DNA of 64,000 bases from an uncultured Caulobacter sp. GTDB lineage: Bacteria > Pseudomonadota > Alphaproteobacteria > Caulobacterales > Caulobacteraceae. The translations under genes and the position numbers were made by a program. This document shows positions 45,284 to 53,274 of this stretch, one piece after another. Numbering within the stretch: position 1 is the stretch's first letter; each line of letters opens with the position of its first letter. Below the pieces are notes generated by a model. It was not told where the DNA came from. It did not search any database and worked only from the letters and a program-made list of their open reading frames with translations. The DNA is taken from NCBI RefSeq assembly GCF_947036865.1, contig NZ_CAMQSF010000005.1:62001-126000 (forward strand), read 5' to 3'.

Positions 45284-46822
45284 GTGGTCCGGCCCGAACC
45301 GGGCGCGCTGCGCCTGGTGCTGGGCGATCAGCTCTCCGACGCCTTGTCGGCCTTGAGCGACCTCGACCCCGCGCGCGACGTCGTGCTGATGGTCGAGAGC
45401 CGCGCCGAGGCCACGGCTTGGAAGCACCACAAGCAGAAGCTGGTGCTGGTCTGGTCGGCGATGCGGCAGTTCGCCGAGCGCCTGCGGGCGCGCGGCGTTT
45501 CTGTGCGCTATGTCGCGCTGGAAGACCCGGCCAATACGGGCTCGATCGACGGTGAACTGCGCCGAGCGCTCGCCGATCGGCCCTTTGCTCGCGTGGTGCG
45601 CACCGCTTGCGGCAAGTGGGGCCTGGAACAGAAGCTGCTGACCCTGGACCTGCCGGTCCCGATCGAGACGCGCGAGGACGACCGCTTCATATGCTCGCGC
45701 GCCGAGTTCGCGCGCTGGGCCGCCGACCGGCGCGAGCTGCGGATGGAGTTCTTCTACCGCGAGATGCGGCGCAAGACCGGCCTGCTGATGGACGGCGACC
45801 AGCCGGCCGGCGGCCGTTGGAACTTCGACGCCGAGAACCGCCGCAAGCTGCCGCCGGGCCTGCGTCCGCCGGAGCGCCTGCGCATCCCGCCCAATCCGAC
45901 CACGCGAGCCGTGCTGGACCAGGTCGCGCGCGGCTTCGACGATCATTTCGGCGATGTCGAGGGCTTCGGCTGGCCGACCAACCCCGAGGAAGCCCGGGCC
46001 GCGCTGGACCATTTCCTGGCCGACATGCTGGCGGGCTTCGGCGACTGGCAGGACGCCATGAGCTGGCAGCGGCCGTTCCTGTGGCACGCCCTGATCTCGC
46101 CGGCCTTGAACATCGGCTTGCTCGATCCGCTGGAGACCTGCCGCCGCGCCGAGGCCGCCTGGCGCGAAGGCCACGCGCCGTTGAACGCGGTCGAGGGCTT
46201 CATTCGCCAGATCCTCGGGTGGCGCGAGTTCGTGCGCGGCGTCTATTGGCTGAAGATGCCCGAATATGGCCAGCGCAACGCGCTGGACGCCCAGGGCCAG
46301 CTGCCCTGGTTCTACTGGACCGGCGAGACCGACATGGCCTGCGTCGCCGACACCGTCCGCGCCGCCCGCGACCACGCCTACGCCCACCACATCCAGCGGC
46401 TGATGGTGACCGGCAATCTGGCCATGCTGCTGGGCGTGCATCCCGACGCGGTCGACGACTGGTACATGGTGGTGTTCGCCGACGCCTATGAATGGGTGGA
46501 GATGCCCAACACCCGGGGCATGGCCACCTTCGCGGACGGCGGCATCGTCGGCTCCAAGCCCTACGCCGCCAGCGGCGCCTATATCGACCGGATGAGCGAC
46601 TATTGCCGGGGGTGCCGCTACGACGTGAAGGCGCGCCTAGGCGACGAGGCCTGCCCGTTCAACGCCCTCTATTGGGATTTCATCGACCGCCACGCCAAGA
46701 CCCTGGCGGGCAACGGTCGGATGATGATGCCGCTGCGCACCCTGGAGAAGATCGGCGAGGCCGACCGCGAGGCGTTCCGGCGCAGGGCGCGGAACCTGCG
46801 CCGGGCCATGGGCGTCACCTAG
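45284..46822 (+). CDS. Iron-sulfur bacterial photolyase/cryptochrome (FeS-BCP, PhrB-like)
   Basis: A 512-residue flavoprotein of the FeS-BCP class, which includes the (6-4) photolyase PhrB. The N-terminal antenna domain starts LRLVLGDQLSDALSAL. The C-terminal FAD domain contains MSWQRPFLWHALISP, FIRQILGWREFVRGVYWL and NTRGMATFADGG. Four cysteines, Cys353 (DMACVAD), Cys441 and Cys444 (YCRGC), and Cys457 (EACPF), reproduce the spacing of the PhrB [4Fe-4S] cluster. GTG start 3 bases after the anti-sigma stop. Control by the ECF sigma factor links light stress to UV-damage repair. Confidence 0.94.
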   Translation: MVRPEPGALRLVLGDQLSDALSALSDLDPARDVVLMVESRAEATAWKHHKQKLVLVWSAMRQFAERLRARGVSVRYVALEDPANTGSIDGELRRALADRPFARVVRTACGKWGLEQKLLTLDLPVPIETREDDRFICSRAEFARWAADRRELRMEFFYREMRRKTGLLMDGDQPAGGRWNFDAENRRKLPPGLRPPERLRIPPNPTTRAVLDQVARGFDDHFGDVEGFGWPTNPEEARAALDHFLADMLAGFGDWQDAMSWQRPFLWHALISPALNIGLLDPLETCRRAEAAWREGHAPLNAVEGFIRQILGWREFVRGVYWLKMPEYGQRNALDAQGQLPWFYWTGETDMACVADTVRAARDHAYAHHIQRLMVTGNLAMLLGVHPDAVDDWYMVVFADAYEWVEMPNTRGMATFADGGIVGSKPYAASGAYIDRMSDYCRGCRYDVKARLGDEACPFNALYWDFIDRHAKTLAGNGRMMMPLRTLEKIGEADREAFRRRARNLRRAMGVT

Positions 46823-46857
46823 AACGTGATAGCCGAAAGCGTGAGCGGTTTCGGCGG
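46820..46857. repeat. Repeat between convergent genes
   Basis: The sequence AACGTGATAGCCGAAAGCGT then GAGCGGTTTCGG matches the hairpin repeat at 25474-25521 with a few changes. It lies between the photolyase stop and the CZB gene end and may terminate one of them. Confidence 0.55.
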
Positions 46858-47220
46858 CTAGGCCGCGAGCGAGGTCGCGGCGGCCTTCATGCGGCGATAG
46901 GTCGACGACAGGGTCGTCAGCGCCAGGGCGAAGGCCGACCCCGAACGCAGCGCGCGTTGGGCCTCGAAGAACTGCCCGCGGTTGATCAGTTCCGCCACCT
47001 CGCCGGCGCGCGCGTGAAAGTCGCGGTGCGCTTCCAGCAGGCCCATGAACGCATGGTTCCCGGCCCAGCGCCGCGCGCCCTCGCCGTGCAGCCAGCAGCC
47101 GGTCGCGCAGAGGCGATCGGACTTGAAGAGCTTCGGATCGACGGACCGTTGCTCGGAAATGGCCGCGCCGAGCGTCTCGCGGATTTCGGTGTGTTGGAGT
47201 GCTTCGTCCTGAAAATCCAT
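46858..47220 (-). CDS. Stand-alone CZB (chemoreceptor zinc-binding) domain protein
   Basis: A 120-residue protein matching the CZB domain: CATGCWLHGEGARRWAGNHA contains the C-x3-W-L-x-G core, and LEAHRDFHARAGEVAELIN supplies the paired histidines; with an N-terminal His these form a zinc site. CZB domains sense zinc or hypochlorous acid at the ends of chemoreceptors and diguanylate cyclases. As a free domain it may act in trans on a chemoreceptor or cyclase. The ATG at 47220 is chosen; the much longer frame is antisense to other genes. Confidence 0.82.
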   Translation of the reverse strand: MDFQDEALQHTEIRETLGAAISEQRSVDPKLFKSDRLCATGCWLHGEGARRWAGNHAFMGLLEAHRDFHARAGEVAELINRGQFFEAQRALRSGSAFALALTTLSSTYRRMKAAATSLAA

Positions 47221-47427
47221 GACCAAACCCCTCTGGTTCAATCCCGCTGAGATTGTGGCGCAAGAGGGTTTCCGATCGGTTGTCGAACGGTGTTCATCCA
47301 CAGCGAATATGGCTGACGCGATGAGGCCGCGAGGCGCGCGTCCCGCCGTCCGCGGCTTCCACCAGGCGTCGACCTTGACGTAGTAGAGCGGGGAATCCGC
47401 CCGCTCCAGGAAACGGGATTTCTCTGA

Positions 47428-48681
47428 ATGTCGCGAACCCTTCTCGTGGCCCTCGCTCTGCTGCTGACGCCGTTGGCGGCGGCGGCCGAGACTTCCGTCG
47501 CGCCGTCGACGACCTATCGCGCCGTCTCCAGCGGCGACGCCGTCCAGGACCGCCTGTTCTATCTCTTCACCCTGATCCAGGCCGAGCCGAAGCTTGCCGC
47601 TCAGTTGGACCAAGATCCGGCGCTCGCGGCCCTCGCCGCCGAACGGCGCTCGCGCTTCTCGCGTCAGCCGGACTGCGCCACGACGCCGGCCTGCTTCATG
47701 GCGGCGTACCAATGGACCGACGCCGACATCGAGGCCGTCGCCAAGGTCTTCAAGGCCCGCGCCGGCGAGGCGCTCTGGCGCGCGAAGCTGGTCGCGCCGA
47801 TGCGCGCGTCCGGCTACTTCATCCGCTACGCCGACCGCGACGACGGCGAGCTGCTGGCCTTGGCCTGGCGCGACGCGGCCAACGGCATGAACCAGATCAT
47901 CCGCGTCTACGGCCAGGGCGAGACGCCGCGCTATCCGGCGATCGACTCGATCAATTTCGACGTCAAGTCGCCCTCGTTCGCCAGTCTGGTCGCCTCGCTG
48001 CACGCGGTGACGGCCGAGGTGACCGATCCTTCGCTCGCCGGCCCCAGCCTGCGCTTCGCCCGCGGCCTGCTGTACGTCAACGCGCGTGAGGACGCCGGCC
48101 GGTTCTCGCCGGCGGAGGATCCGGAGAACCGCGAGACGGCGCGTTTCCTCAAGCACGTCAATTTCCGCAAGTACCGCTACTCGGCGCTCCTGGTGCTGGG
48201 CGACGGGCCCGACACGCCCGAAAGTCGGCTGGGCGCGTTCGGCAAGCTGCGGGTGATGACGGCGGTCCGGCGCTGGCGCGAGGGCCTGGCCCCGGTGATC
48301 ATCGTCTCCGGCGGCAACGTCCATCCGGCCAATACGCCCTATAACGAGGCCATCGAGATGCGCCGCGAGCTCATGGAGCGTTACGGCGTCCCGGCCAAGG
48401 CCATCCTGGTCGAGCCGCACGCCCGGCACACCACGACCAATTTCCGCAACGCCGCGCGCCTGATGCATCGCTATGGCGTGCCTTTCGACAAGGACGCTCT
48501 GGTCGTCACCAGCGAGAGCCATAGCCTCTATGTCGAGGGACCCGCCTTCGCCGAACGCTGCCAGAAGGAGCTCGGCTACATGCCTTTCCGCTTCGTCGCC
48601 CGCGTCTCGCCGTTCGACGTGGCCTTCCGGCCGCTGGCGGAGTCGTTGCAACTGGACGCTCAGGACCCGCTCGATCCGTGA
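47428..48681 (+). CDS. Exported YdcF/SanA/ElyC family protein
   Basis: A 417-residue protein with a Sec signal peptide (MSRTLLVALALLLTPLAAA, cleaved near AAAE). The DUF218 domain is in the second half: YSALLVLGDGPDTPESRLG, PVIIVSGGNVHPANTPYNEA, then VEPHARHTTTNFRNAARLM and LVVTSESHSLY. DUF218 proteins act in cell-envelope processes, and some bind SAM or nucleotides; this one is longer than most because of a roughly 200-residue N-terminal region I do not recognise. It lies alone, upstream of tRNA-Thr on the other strand. The gap 47221-47427 holds nothing I can call. Confidence 0.85.
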   Translation: MSRTLLVALALLLTPLAAAAETSVAPSTTYRAVSSGDAVQDRLFYLFTLIQAEPKLAAQLDQDPALAALAAERRSRFSRQPDCATTPACFMAAYQWTDADIEAVAKVFKARAGEALWRAKLVAPMRASGYFIRYADRDDGELLALAWRDAANGMNQIIRVYGQGETPRYPAIDSINFDVKSPSFASLVASLHAVTAEVTDPSLAGPSLRFARGLLYVNAREDAGRFSPAEDPENRETARFLKHVNFRKYRYSALLVLGDGPDTPESRLGAFGKLRVMTAVRRWREGLAPVIIVSGGNVHPANTPYNEAIEMRRELMERYGVPAKAILVEPHARHTTTNFRNAARLMHRYGVPFDKDALVVTSESHSLYVEGPAFAERCQKELGYMPFRFVARVSPFDVAFRPLAESLQLDAQDPLDP

Positions 48682-48793
48682 GGCGTGCTGCGGCGCGGGG
48701 CGTTCGCCAGTCACGACGGCCTGACGAGGACGGGGCCGTGGCGTTCCAGCCGAGCGCCTCAATCGAGGCTCTATTGTTTTCCAGGAAGTGGTC

Positions 48794-48823
48794 GGGGCCC
48801 AAAGCTGGATCGCTTTGGGCCCC
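48794..48823 (-). terminator. Hairpin directly after tRNA-Thr
   Basis: GGGGCCCAAAGC at 48794-48805 is perfectly complementary to GCTTTGGGCCCC at 48812-48823 with a 6-base loop. It begins 2 bases beyond the tRNA 3' end on the minus strand. The following sequence lacks a strong U-tract, so it may mark 3' processing as well as termination. Confidence 0.6.
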
Positions 48824-48825
48824 GA

Positions 48826-48900
<75 letters not shown>

Positions 48901-48990
48901 GACGAGGAGGGGGCGTATAGCGAGGAGAATCGCGAACGCCAAGCCCAAAATCGCCTTGACCGAAGAACTTTGTCGCCGCACGCCCGGCGC

Positions 48991-49443
48991 ATGCCGATCA
49001 GCGACGACAAGACCGCGCGCGAGGCCAAGCTGGCCGAGGCGCTCCGAACCAATCTTCGCAAGCGCAAGGCCGCGGCGCGGGCCGATCCGGGCGGGATCGA
49101 CCCGGCGGTCGCGGCGGCCGAGACCGCGCCCAGGCCGTACCATGCCGTTCGCAGGCTGCTGGGCGTCGCTCATCGAGATGGACGCCGCGCGGATCTCGTC
49201 CTGGAGCTGTCGACGCCGTTCGCGGTTCCCGGCGGCGAGGGCTGGGCGGTCGCGGTGCGGCTCGTGGGCGGCGACGGCGCGTTCGACGGCGAGCACGGCA
49301 AGGCGGCCTTCGGGCGCGACGGCCTGGCGGCGACGCGGGCGGCGATCGAGCTGGCCCAGGTGGCGCTGGACCTGGCCAGCACCGCCTATGATCTTCGCTG
49401 GCCCGACGACGAGCGGCCCTACGATCTGTCCGCGCCGATCTGA
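48991..49443 (+). CDS. Hypothetical protein upstream of murA
   Basis: A 150-residue protein opening at ATG 48991. The N-terminal 50 residues are charged and helical (AREAKLAEALRTNLRKRKAA), like the short proteins often encoded near murA in alphaproteobacteria. The C-terminal 95 residues form a separate alpha/beta segment (ADLVLELSTPFAVPGGEGWA and later FGRDGLAATRAAIELAQVAL). I do not recognise a function. The upstream part of the same open frame crosses the tRNA and is not coding. Confidence 0.65.
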   Translation: MPISDDKTAREAKLAEALRTNLRKRKAAARADPGGIDPAVAAAETAPRPYHAVRRLLGVAHRDGRRADLVLELSTPFAVPGGEGWAVAVRLVGGDGAFDGEHGKAAFGRDGLAATRAAIELAQVALDLASTAYDLRWPDDERPYDLSAPI

Positions 49444-49558
49444 GCGCGCGCGATTTCCTGGGCGCAGGCCTTGCAAGCCCTCTTGCAACGGATAGAACGC
49501 GCCCCTCACATGTGGATCGCGCGGCGCTCCCCCACCGTCGCGCGTTCGAGGGACCTGA

Positions 49559-50836
49559 ATGGATCGCATCGCCATCACCGGCGGCGCGCGGTTGAACGGG
49601 ACGATCCCGGTCAGCGGCGCCAAGAACTCGGCCATCAAGCTGATGGCGGCCAGCCTGCTCACCGACGAGCCGCTGCGCCTGACCAACATGCCGCGCCTGG
49701 CGGACACGCGGTTCCTGGGCAAGCTTCTGAGCCGTCTGGGCGTCGAGGTCGTGGAGCGCGACGGCGCCGACGGCCAGGAGACGGTCCTGCACGCCGCCGA
49801 GATCACGAGCGGCTTCGCGCCCTATGATTTGGTCCGCCAGATGCGCGCCTCGTTCAACGTGCTGGGACCGCTGGTCGCCCGCTCGGGCCAGGCCAAGGTC
49901 TCGCTGCCCGGCGGCTGCACCATCGGCGCGCGGCCGGTGGACCTGCACCTGCAGGCGCTGGAGGCGCTGGGCGCCAAGATCGACCTGCACGAGGGCTATG
50001 TCTACGCCCAGGCGCCGCGCGGCCTGAAGGGCGCGGAGATCACCTTCCCGATCGTGTCGGTGGGCGCCACCGAGCACGCCATGCTGGCCGACGGGACGAC
50101 GGTGATCCACAACGCCGCCTGCGAGCCGGAACTGGCCGATCTGCAGGACTGCCTGAACGCCATGGGGGCCAAGGTCTCGGGCGCCGGCACGCCGACCATC
50201 ACCATCACCGGCGTCGCGCGCCTGGGCGGCGCGACCCACGCGGTGATCCCCGACCGGATCGAGATGGGCACCTATGCCGTGGCCGCGGCCATGGCCGGCG
50301 GCGAGGTTCGCCTCAGCAACGCGCGTCCGGGCCTGATCGACGCTCTGCTGCGCAAGCTGGAGGAAGCCGGCGCCGGCGTCGAGGAGACCGCCGACGGCGT
50401 GATCATCCGTCGGAACGGTTCGCGCTTGAACGCGGTCGATATCGAGACGGCGCCGTTCCCGGGCTTCGCCACCGACCTGCAGGCCCAGTTCATGGCGCTG
50501 ATGACCACGGCCAACGGCGAGAGCCGGATCCGCGAGACTATCTTCGAGAACCGCTTCATGCACGCGCCGGAACTGATGCGTCTGGGCGCGGACATCTCGG
50601 TGTCCGGCGGCGAGGCCCGCGTGCGGGGCGTCGAGCGGCTGGAGGGCGCCGAGGTCATGGCCACGGACCTGCGCGCCTCGGTCAGCCTGGTGATCGCGGG
50701 CTTGGCGGCCCGAGGCGAGACGATCGTCTCGCGCATCTATCACCTCGATCGCGGGTTCGAGCGCCTGGAAGAGAAGCTGGGCGCCTGCGGGGCTCAGGTC
50801 CGTCGCATCAAGGGCGACGGCGAGCCGGAGCTCTGA
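49559..50836 (+). CDS. murA: UDP-N-acetylglucosamine 1-carboxyvinyltransferase MurA
   Basis: A 425-residue enzyme that transfers enolpyruvate to UDP-GlcNAc, the first committed step of peptidoglycan synthesis. Landmarks are [20 protein letters not shown] at the N-terminus, [16 protein letters not shown], and catalytic Cys120 in [16 protein letters not shown] (fosfomycin target). The presence of Cys predicts fosfomycin sensitivity at the target. It leads the conserved alphaproteobacterial cluster and is followed 2 bases later by DUF2948. Confidence 0.97.
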   Translation: MDRIAITGGARLNGTIPVSGAKNSAIKLMAASLLTDEPLRLTNMPRLADTRFLGKLLSRLGVEVVERDGADGQETVLHAAEITSGFAPYDLVRQMRASFNVLGPLVARSGQAKVSLPGGCTIGARPVDLHLQALEALGAKIDLHEGYVYAQAPRGLKGAEITFPIVSVGATEHAMLADGTTVIHNAACEPELADLQDCLNAMGAKVSGAGTPTITITGVARLGGATHAVIPDRIEMGTYAVAAAMAGGEVRLSNARPGLIDALLRKLEEAGAGVEETADGVIIRRNGSRLNAVDIETAPFPGFATDLQAQFMALMTTANGESRIRETIFENRFMHAPELMRLGADISVSGGEARVRGVERLEGAEVMATDLRASVSLVIAGLAARGETIVSRIYHLDRGFERLEEKLGACGAQVRRIKGDGEPEL

Positions 50837-50838
50837 GC

Positions 50839-51279
50839 ATGGCCGACGCGCTGAAGCCTCTGCGCCTGCTGGCGCACGACGCCGAGGACCTGGGCGTGCT
50901 GTCGGCCGCCTTGCAGGACGCGGTGGCCAAGATCGGCGACATCCGCTGGGACGCCCAAGCCCGCACCCTGACCATCGCCTGCAACCGCTTTCGCTGGGAG
51001 CGCGCGGGCGGGAAGGGCGGGGAGCGGGTGCGCTCGGCGCTGCAGTTTGGCGATGTCGCCGGCGTCCAGGCGCGCAATCTGCGCCGCGACGCCAAGGGGG
51101 CGGTGGTCGAGCTGCTGTCGATCGGCTTCGAGCCGGGCGAGGAGGCGCCGGCGGGCGTCGTCACCCTGACCTTCGCGGGCGGCGGCGACATGCGGGTGAC
51201 GGTCGATTGCCTGGACGTCGCCCTGGCCGACCTCTCGGATCCCTGGGCCACGCCCCGGACCCCCGGCCACGCGGACTGA
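50839..51279 (+). CDS. DUF2948 family protein
   Basis: A 146-residue soluble protein of the DUF2948 family, conserved between murA and hisD in alphaproteobacteria. Recognisable parts are LLAHDAEDLGVLSAALQDAV, CNRFRWER, then GVQARNLRRD and LTFAGGGDMRVTVDCLDVAL. Function is unknown. It begins 2 bases after murA and ends just before a strong terminator, which here separates it from hisD. Confidence 0.9.
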   Translation: MADALKPLRLLAHDAEDLGVLSAALQDAVAKIGDIRWDAQARTLTIACNRFRWERAGGKGGERVRSALQFGDVAGVQARNLRRDAKGAVVELLSIGFEPGEEAPAGVVTLTFAGGGDMRVTVDCLDVALADLSDPWATPRTPGHAD

Positions 51280-51292
51280 ACGCCCGCCGAGG

Positions 51293-51326
51293 AGGCGCTT
51301 GCCCAATCCTTGGGCGGCGCCTTTTT
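51293..51326 (+). terminator. Rho-independent terminator after DUF2948
   Basis: AGGCGC then GCCCAA (51293-51306) pairs with TTGGGC then GCGCCT (51310-51322), interrupted by small bulges, and is followed by a T-run at 51322-51326. It ends the murA transcript. Confidence 0.85.
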
Positions 51327-51465
51327 CGCGATCATTCGCTGAGCAGGCCCTGCGCCCAGGATTCGTCCCACGCGGTAGTGATCGGCCCGCCAATTCGCCG
51401 GCCAGGCGAGCGGTGTTAACCTGACGCCAGGCGCCCGATCGAGGCGCGTCGTCAGGGAGGCCCCG

Positions 51466-51657
51466 ATGGCCAGGAAGTCCTACGCGGCTGGCGAAGCCCA
51501 GTCGGTGTTTTTCCGCGCGTGCGACATCACCAAGCCCGAACCGCCAGTGCTGCGCCACGGCGGTCCCTGTTTCGACTGGGGCCGCGCGACGCTGGTGGTG
51601 CTCAGTCTAGTTTTCTTCGGCGGCTTGGCGACGCTGGCCTACGCGGCGATGCGCTGA
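51466..51657 (+). CDS. Small single-span membrane protein
   Basis: A 63-residue protein. The N-terminal half is polar with two cysteines (FRACDITKPEPPVLRHGGPC). One hydrophobic segment near the C-terminus (ATLVVLSLVFFGGLATLAYA) spans the membrane. A clear GGGAGG precedes the ATG. It is not recognised. It lies in the insertion between DUF2948 and hisD. Confidence 0.6.
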   Translation: MARKSYAAGEAQSVFFRACDITKPEPPVLRHGGPCFDWGRATLVVLSLVFFGGLATLAYAAMR

Positions 51658-51752
51658 GCCCGACATCGGGGGGCGGCGACTGCGTAGATTCCCCGGCTTG
51701 TTCCGACCCCGCGCCGGCGCCCTAGTCGCGTGCTGCAACGGCGGAGGCGGAG

Positions 51753-51938
51753 ATGTCGGACGGTCGGTCGGCGGAACTGCGGCGAACCCTGGAAGATCTC
51801 GACCTGAAGCTTCTGTCGCTGGTCGACGGCAAGCATCCGCTGGACGAGGACGCGCTACGCGCCGTGGCCCTGTACGAGACCGCCCGCGTCGCGGTGCTGC
51901 GCTTGCTGGACGAAGCCGAAACGCGGGCGCGCGGATGA
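51753..51938 (+). CDS. Small helical protein coupled to NRAMP-like transporter
   Basis: A 61-residue soluble protein predicted as a helical hairpin (LRRTLEDLDLKLLSLVDGKH and DALRAVALYETARVAVLRLL). GGCGGAG lies upstream of the ATG. Its stop overlaps the start of the transporter as ATGA, so the two are translated together. A small regulatory or accessory subunit is possible but unproven. Confidence 0.65.
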   Translation: MSDGRSAELRRTLEDLDLKLLSLVDGKHPLDEDALRAVALYETARVAVLRLLDEAETRARG

Positions 51939-53218
51939 GCTTGCGGCCACCGCCGAACCTGCGCGGCCGGGTCAGGCTGGCCAGTCGCCTGGGTCCTGGC
52001 CTGATCACGGGAGCCGCCGACGACGACCCCAGCGGCATCGCGACCTATTCGCAGGCCGGCGCTCGGTTCGGCCTCGACATGCTGTGGACGGTGATCTTCA
52101 CCTATCCGCTGATGGTCGCGGTGCAGCTGATCAGCGCCCGGATCGGGCGGGTGACCGGCGCGGGGCTGTCCTCGAACCTCGTGCGCGTCTTTCCCCGCTG
52201 GGTGGTCACGGGTCTGGTCTGCCTGCTGCTGATCGCCAACATCGTCAATATCGGCGCGGACCTGGCCGCCATGGGCGCGGCGGCGAACCTCGTCTTCGGC
52301 GGGGATCGGGCGCTCTACACCCTGGCTTTGGCCGCCGTGTCGCTGCTCTTGCAGCTGTTCGTGCCCTATCATCGCTATGTGCGGTTCCTGAAGTGGCTGA
52401 CCATGGCGCTGTTCGTCTATGTCGGCGTGATCTTCACCATCCATATCGACTGGCTGGAGGTGCTGGCGCGGACGACCCTGCCGCGCCTGGAGCTCTCCGG
52501 CGCGACGATCACCATGGTCGTGGCCGTGTTCGGCACGACGATCAGCCCCTACCTCTTCTTCTGGCAGAGCGCGGAGGAGGTGGAGGACATGGAGGCCGCC
52601 CACGCGCCCGACCTGCTGCACGCGGGCGCGCTCCGGGCCCGCGCCGAGCTCGACCGCATCCGGACCGACACCCTGGTGGGCATGGGCGTCTCCAACGCCA
52701 TCGCCTTCTTCATCATCCTGACGACCGCGGTCACGCTGCACGCCGCCGGCCGATCGGACATTCAGACGACCGAGGAGGCGGCCTTGGCGCTGCGGCCCAT
52801 CGCCGGCCCGTTGGCGTTCGTGCTGTTCAGCGCCGGCGTGGTCGGCACGGGGCTGCTGGCGGCGCCGGTGCTGGCCGGCTCGGCCGCCTACGCCGTGGCC
52901 GAGGCGCGGGGCTGGACCACGGGCCTGGAGCATCCGCCTTGGCGCGCCAAGGGCTTCTACGCCGTGATCACCCTCGCGATGCTGGCGGGGTTGGCCATCA
53001 CCGTCCTGCCGATCGATCCGATCAAGGCGCTGTTCTGGAGCGCGGTGCTGAACGGCGTCATCTCGGTGCCGATCATGGCCGCGATGATGCGGGTGGCGAC
53101 GCGGCGCGACGAGATGGGCCGGTTCGTGGCCACGCCGGGCCAGCGGATCCTGGGCTGGCTGGCGACCGCCGTGATGGCCGCGGCCGTGGCCGCGATGTTC
53201 ATCTTCCGAGACCAATAG
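51935..53218 (+). CDS. NRAMP-related divalent metal transporter, non-canonical metal site
   Basis: A 427-residue membrane protein with about 11 spans and NRAMP (Slc11) topology. TM1 reads GLITGAADDDPSGIATYSQA: the canonical DPGN is DPSG, so the ligand Asn is Gly. TM6 reads GTTISPYLFFWQSAEEVE: the canonical MPH motif, including the selectivity Met, is absent. These features place it in the NRAMP-related group, some members of which carry Mg2+, so Mn2+/Fe2+ transport should not be assumed. It starts in ATGA overlap with the small helical gene. Confidence 0.87.
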   Translation: MSLRPPPNLRGRVRLASRLGPGLITGAADDDPSGIATYSQAGARFGLDMLWTVIFTYPLMVAVQLISARIGRVTGAGLSSNLVRVFPRWVVTGLVCLLLIANIVNIGADLAAMGAAANLVFGGDRALYTLALAAVSLLLQLFVPYHRYVRFLKWLTMALFVYVGVIFTIHIDWLEVLARTTLPRLELSGATITMVVAVFGTTISPYLFFWQSAEEVEDMEAAHAPDLLHAGALRARAELDRIRTDTLVGMGVSNAIAFFIILTTAVTLHAAGRSDIQTTEEAALALRPIAGPLAFVLFSAGVVGTGLLAAPVLAGSAAYAVAEARGWTTGLEHPPWRAKGFYAVITLAMLAGLAITVLPIDPIKALFWSAVLNGVISVPIMAAMMRVATRRDEMGRFVATPGQRILGWLATAVMAAAVAAMFIFRDQ

Positions 53219-53274
53219 CCGGGGTGGGGGCGAAAGCCCTTGCCGTCGGGCCAAAAAACCGCATCTAGCAGCGC

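Noticed and set aside
44375..46441. A 688-codon open frame on the - strand
   Set aside because: It is a shadow of the sigma, anti-sigma and photolyase operon.
51935..53218. Calling the transporter MntH
   Set aside because: The DPGN and MPH metal motifs of MntH are both altered.
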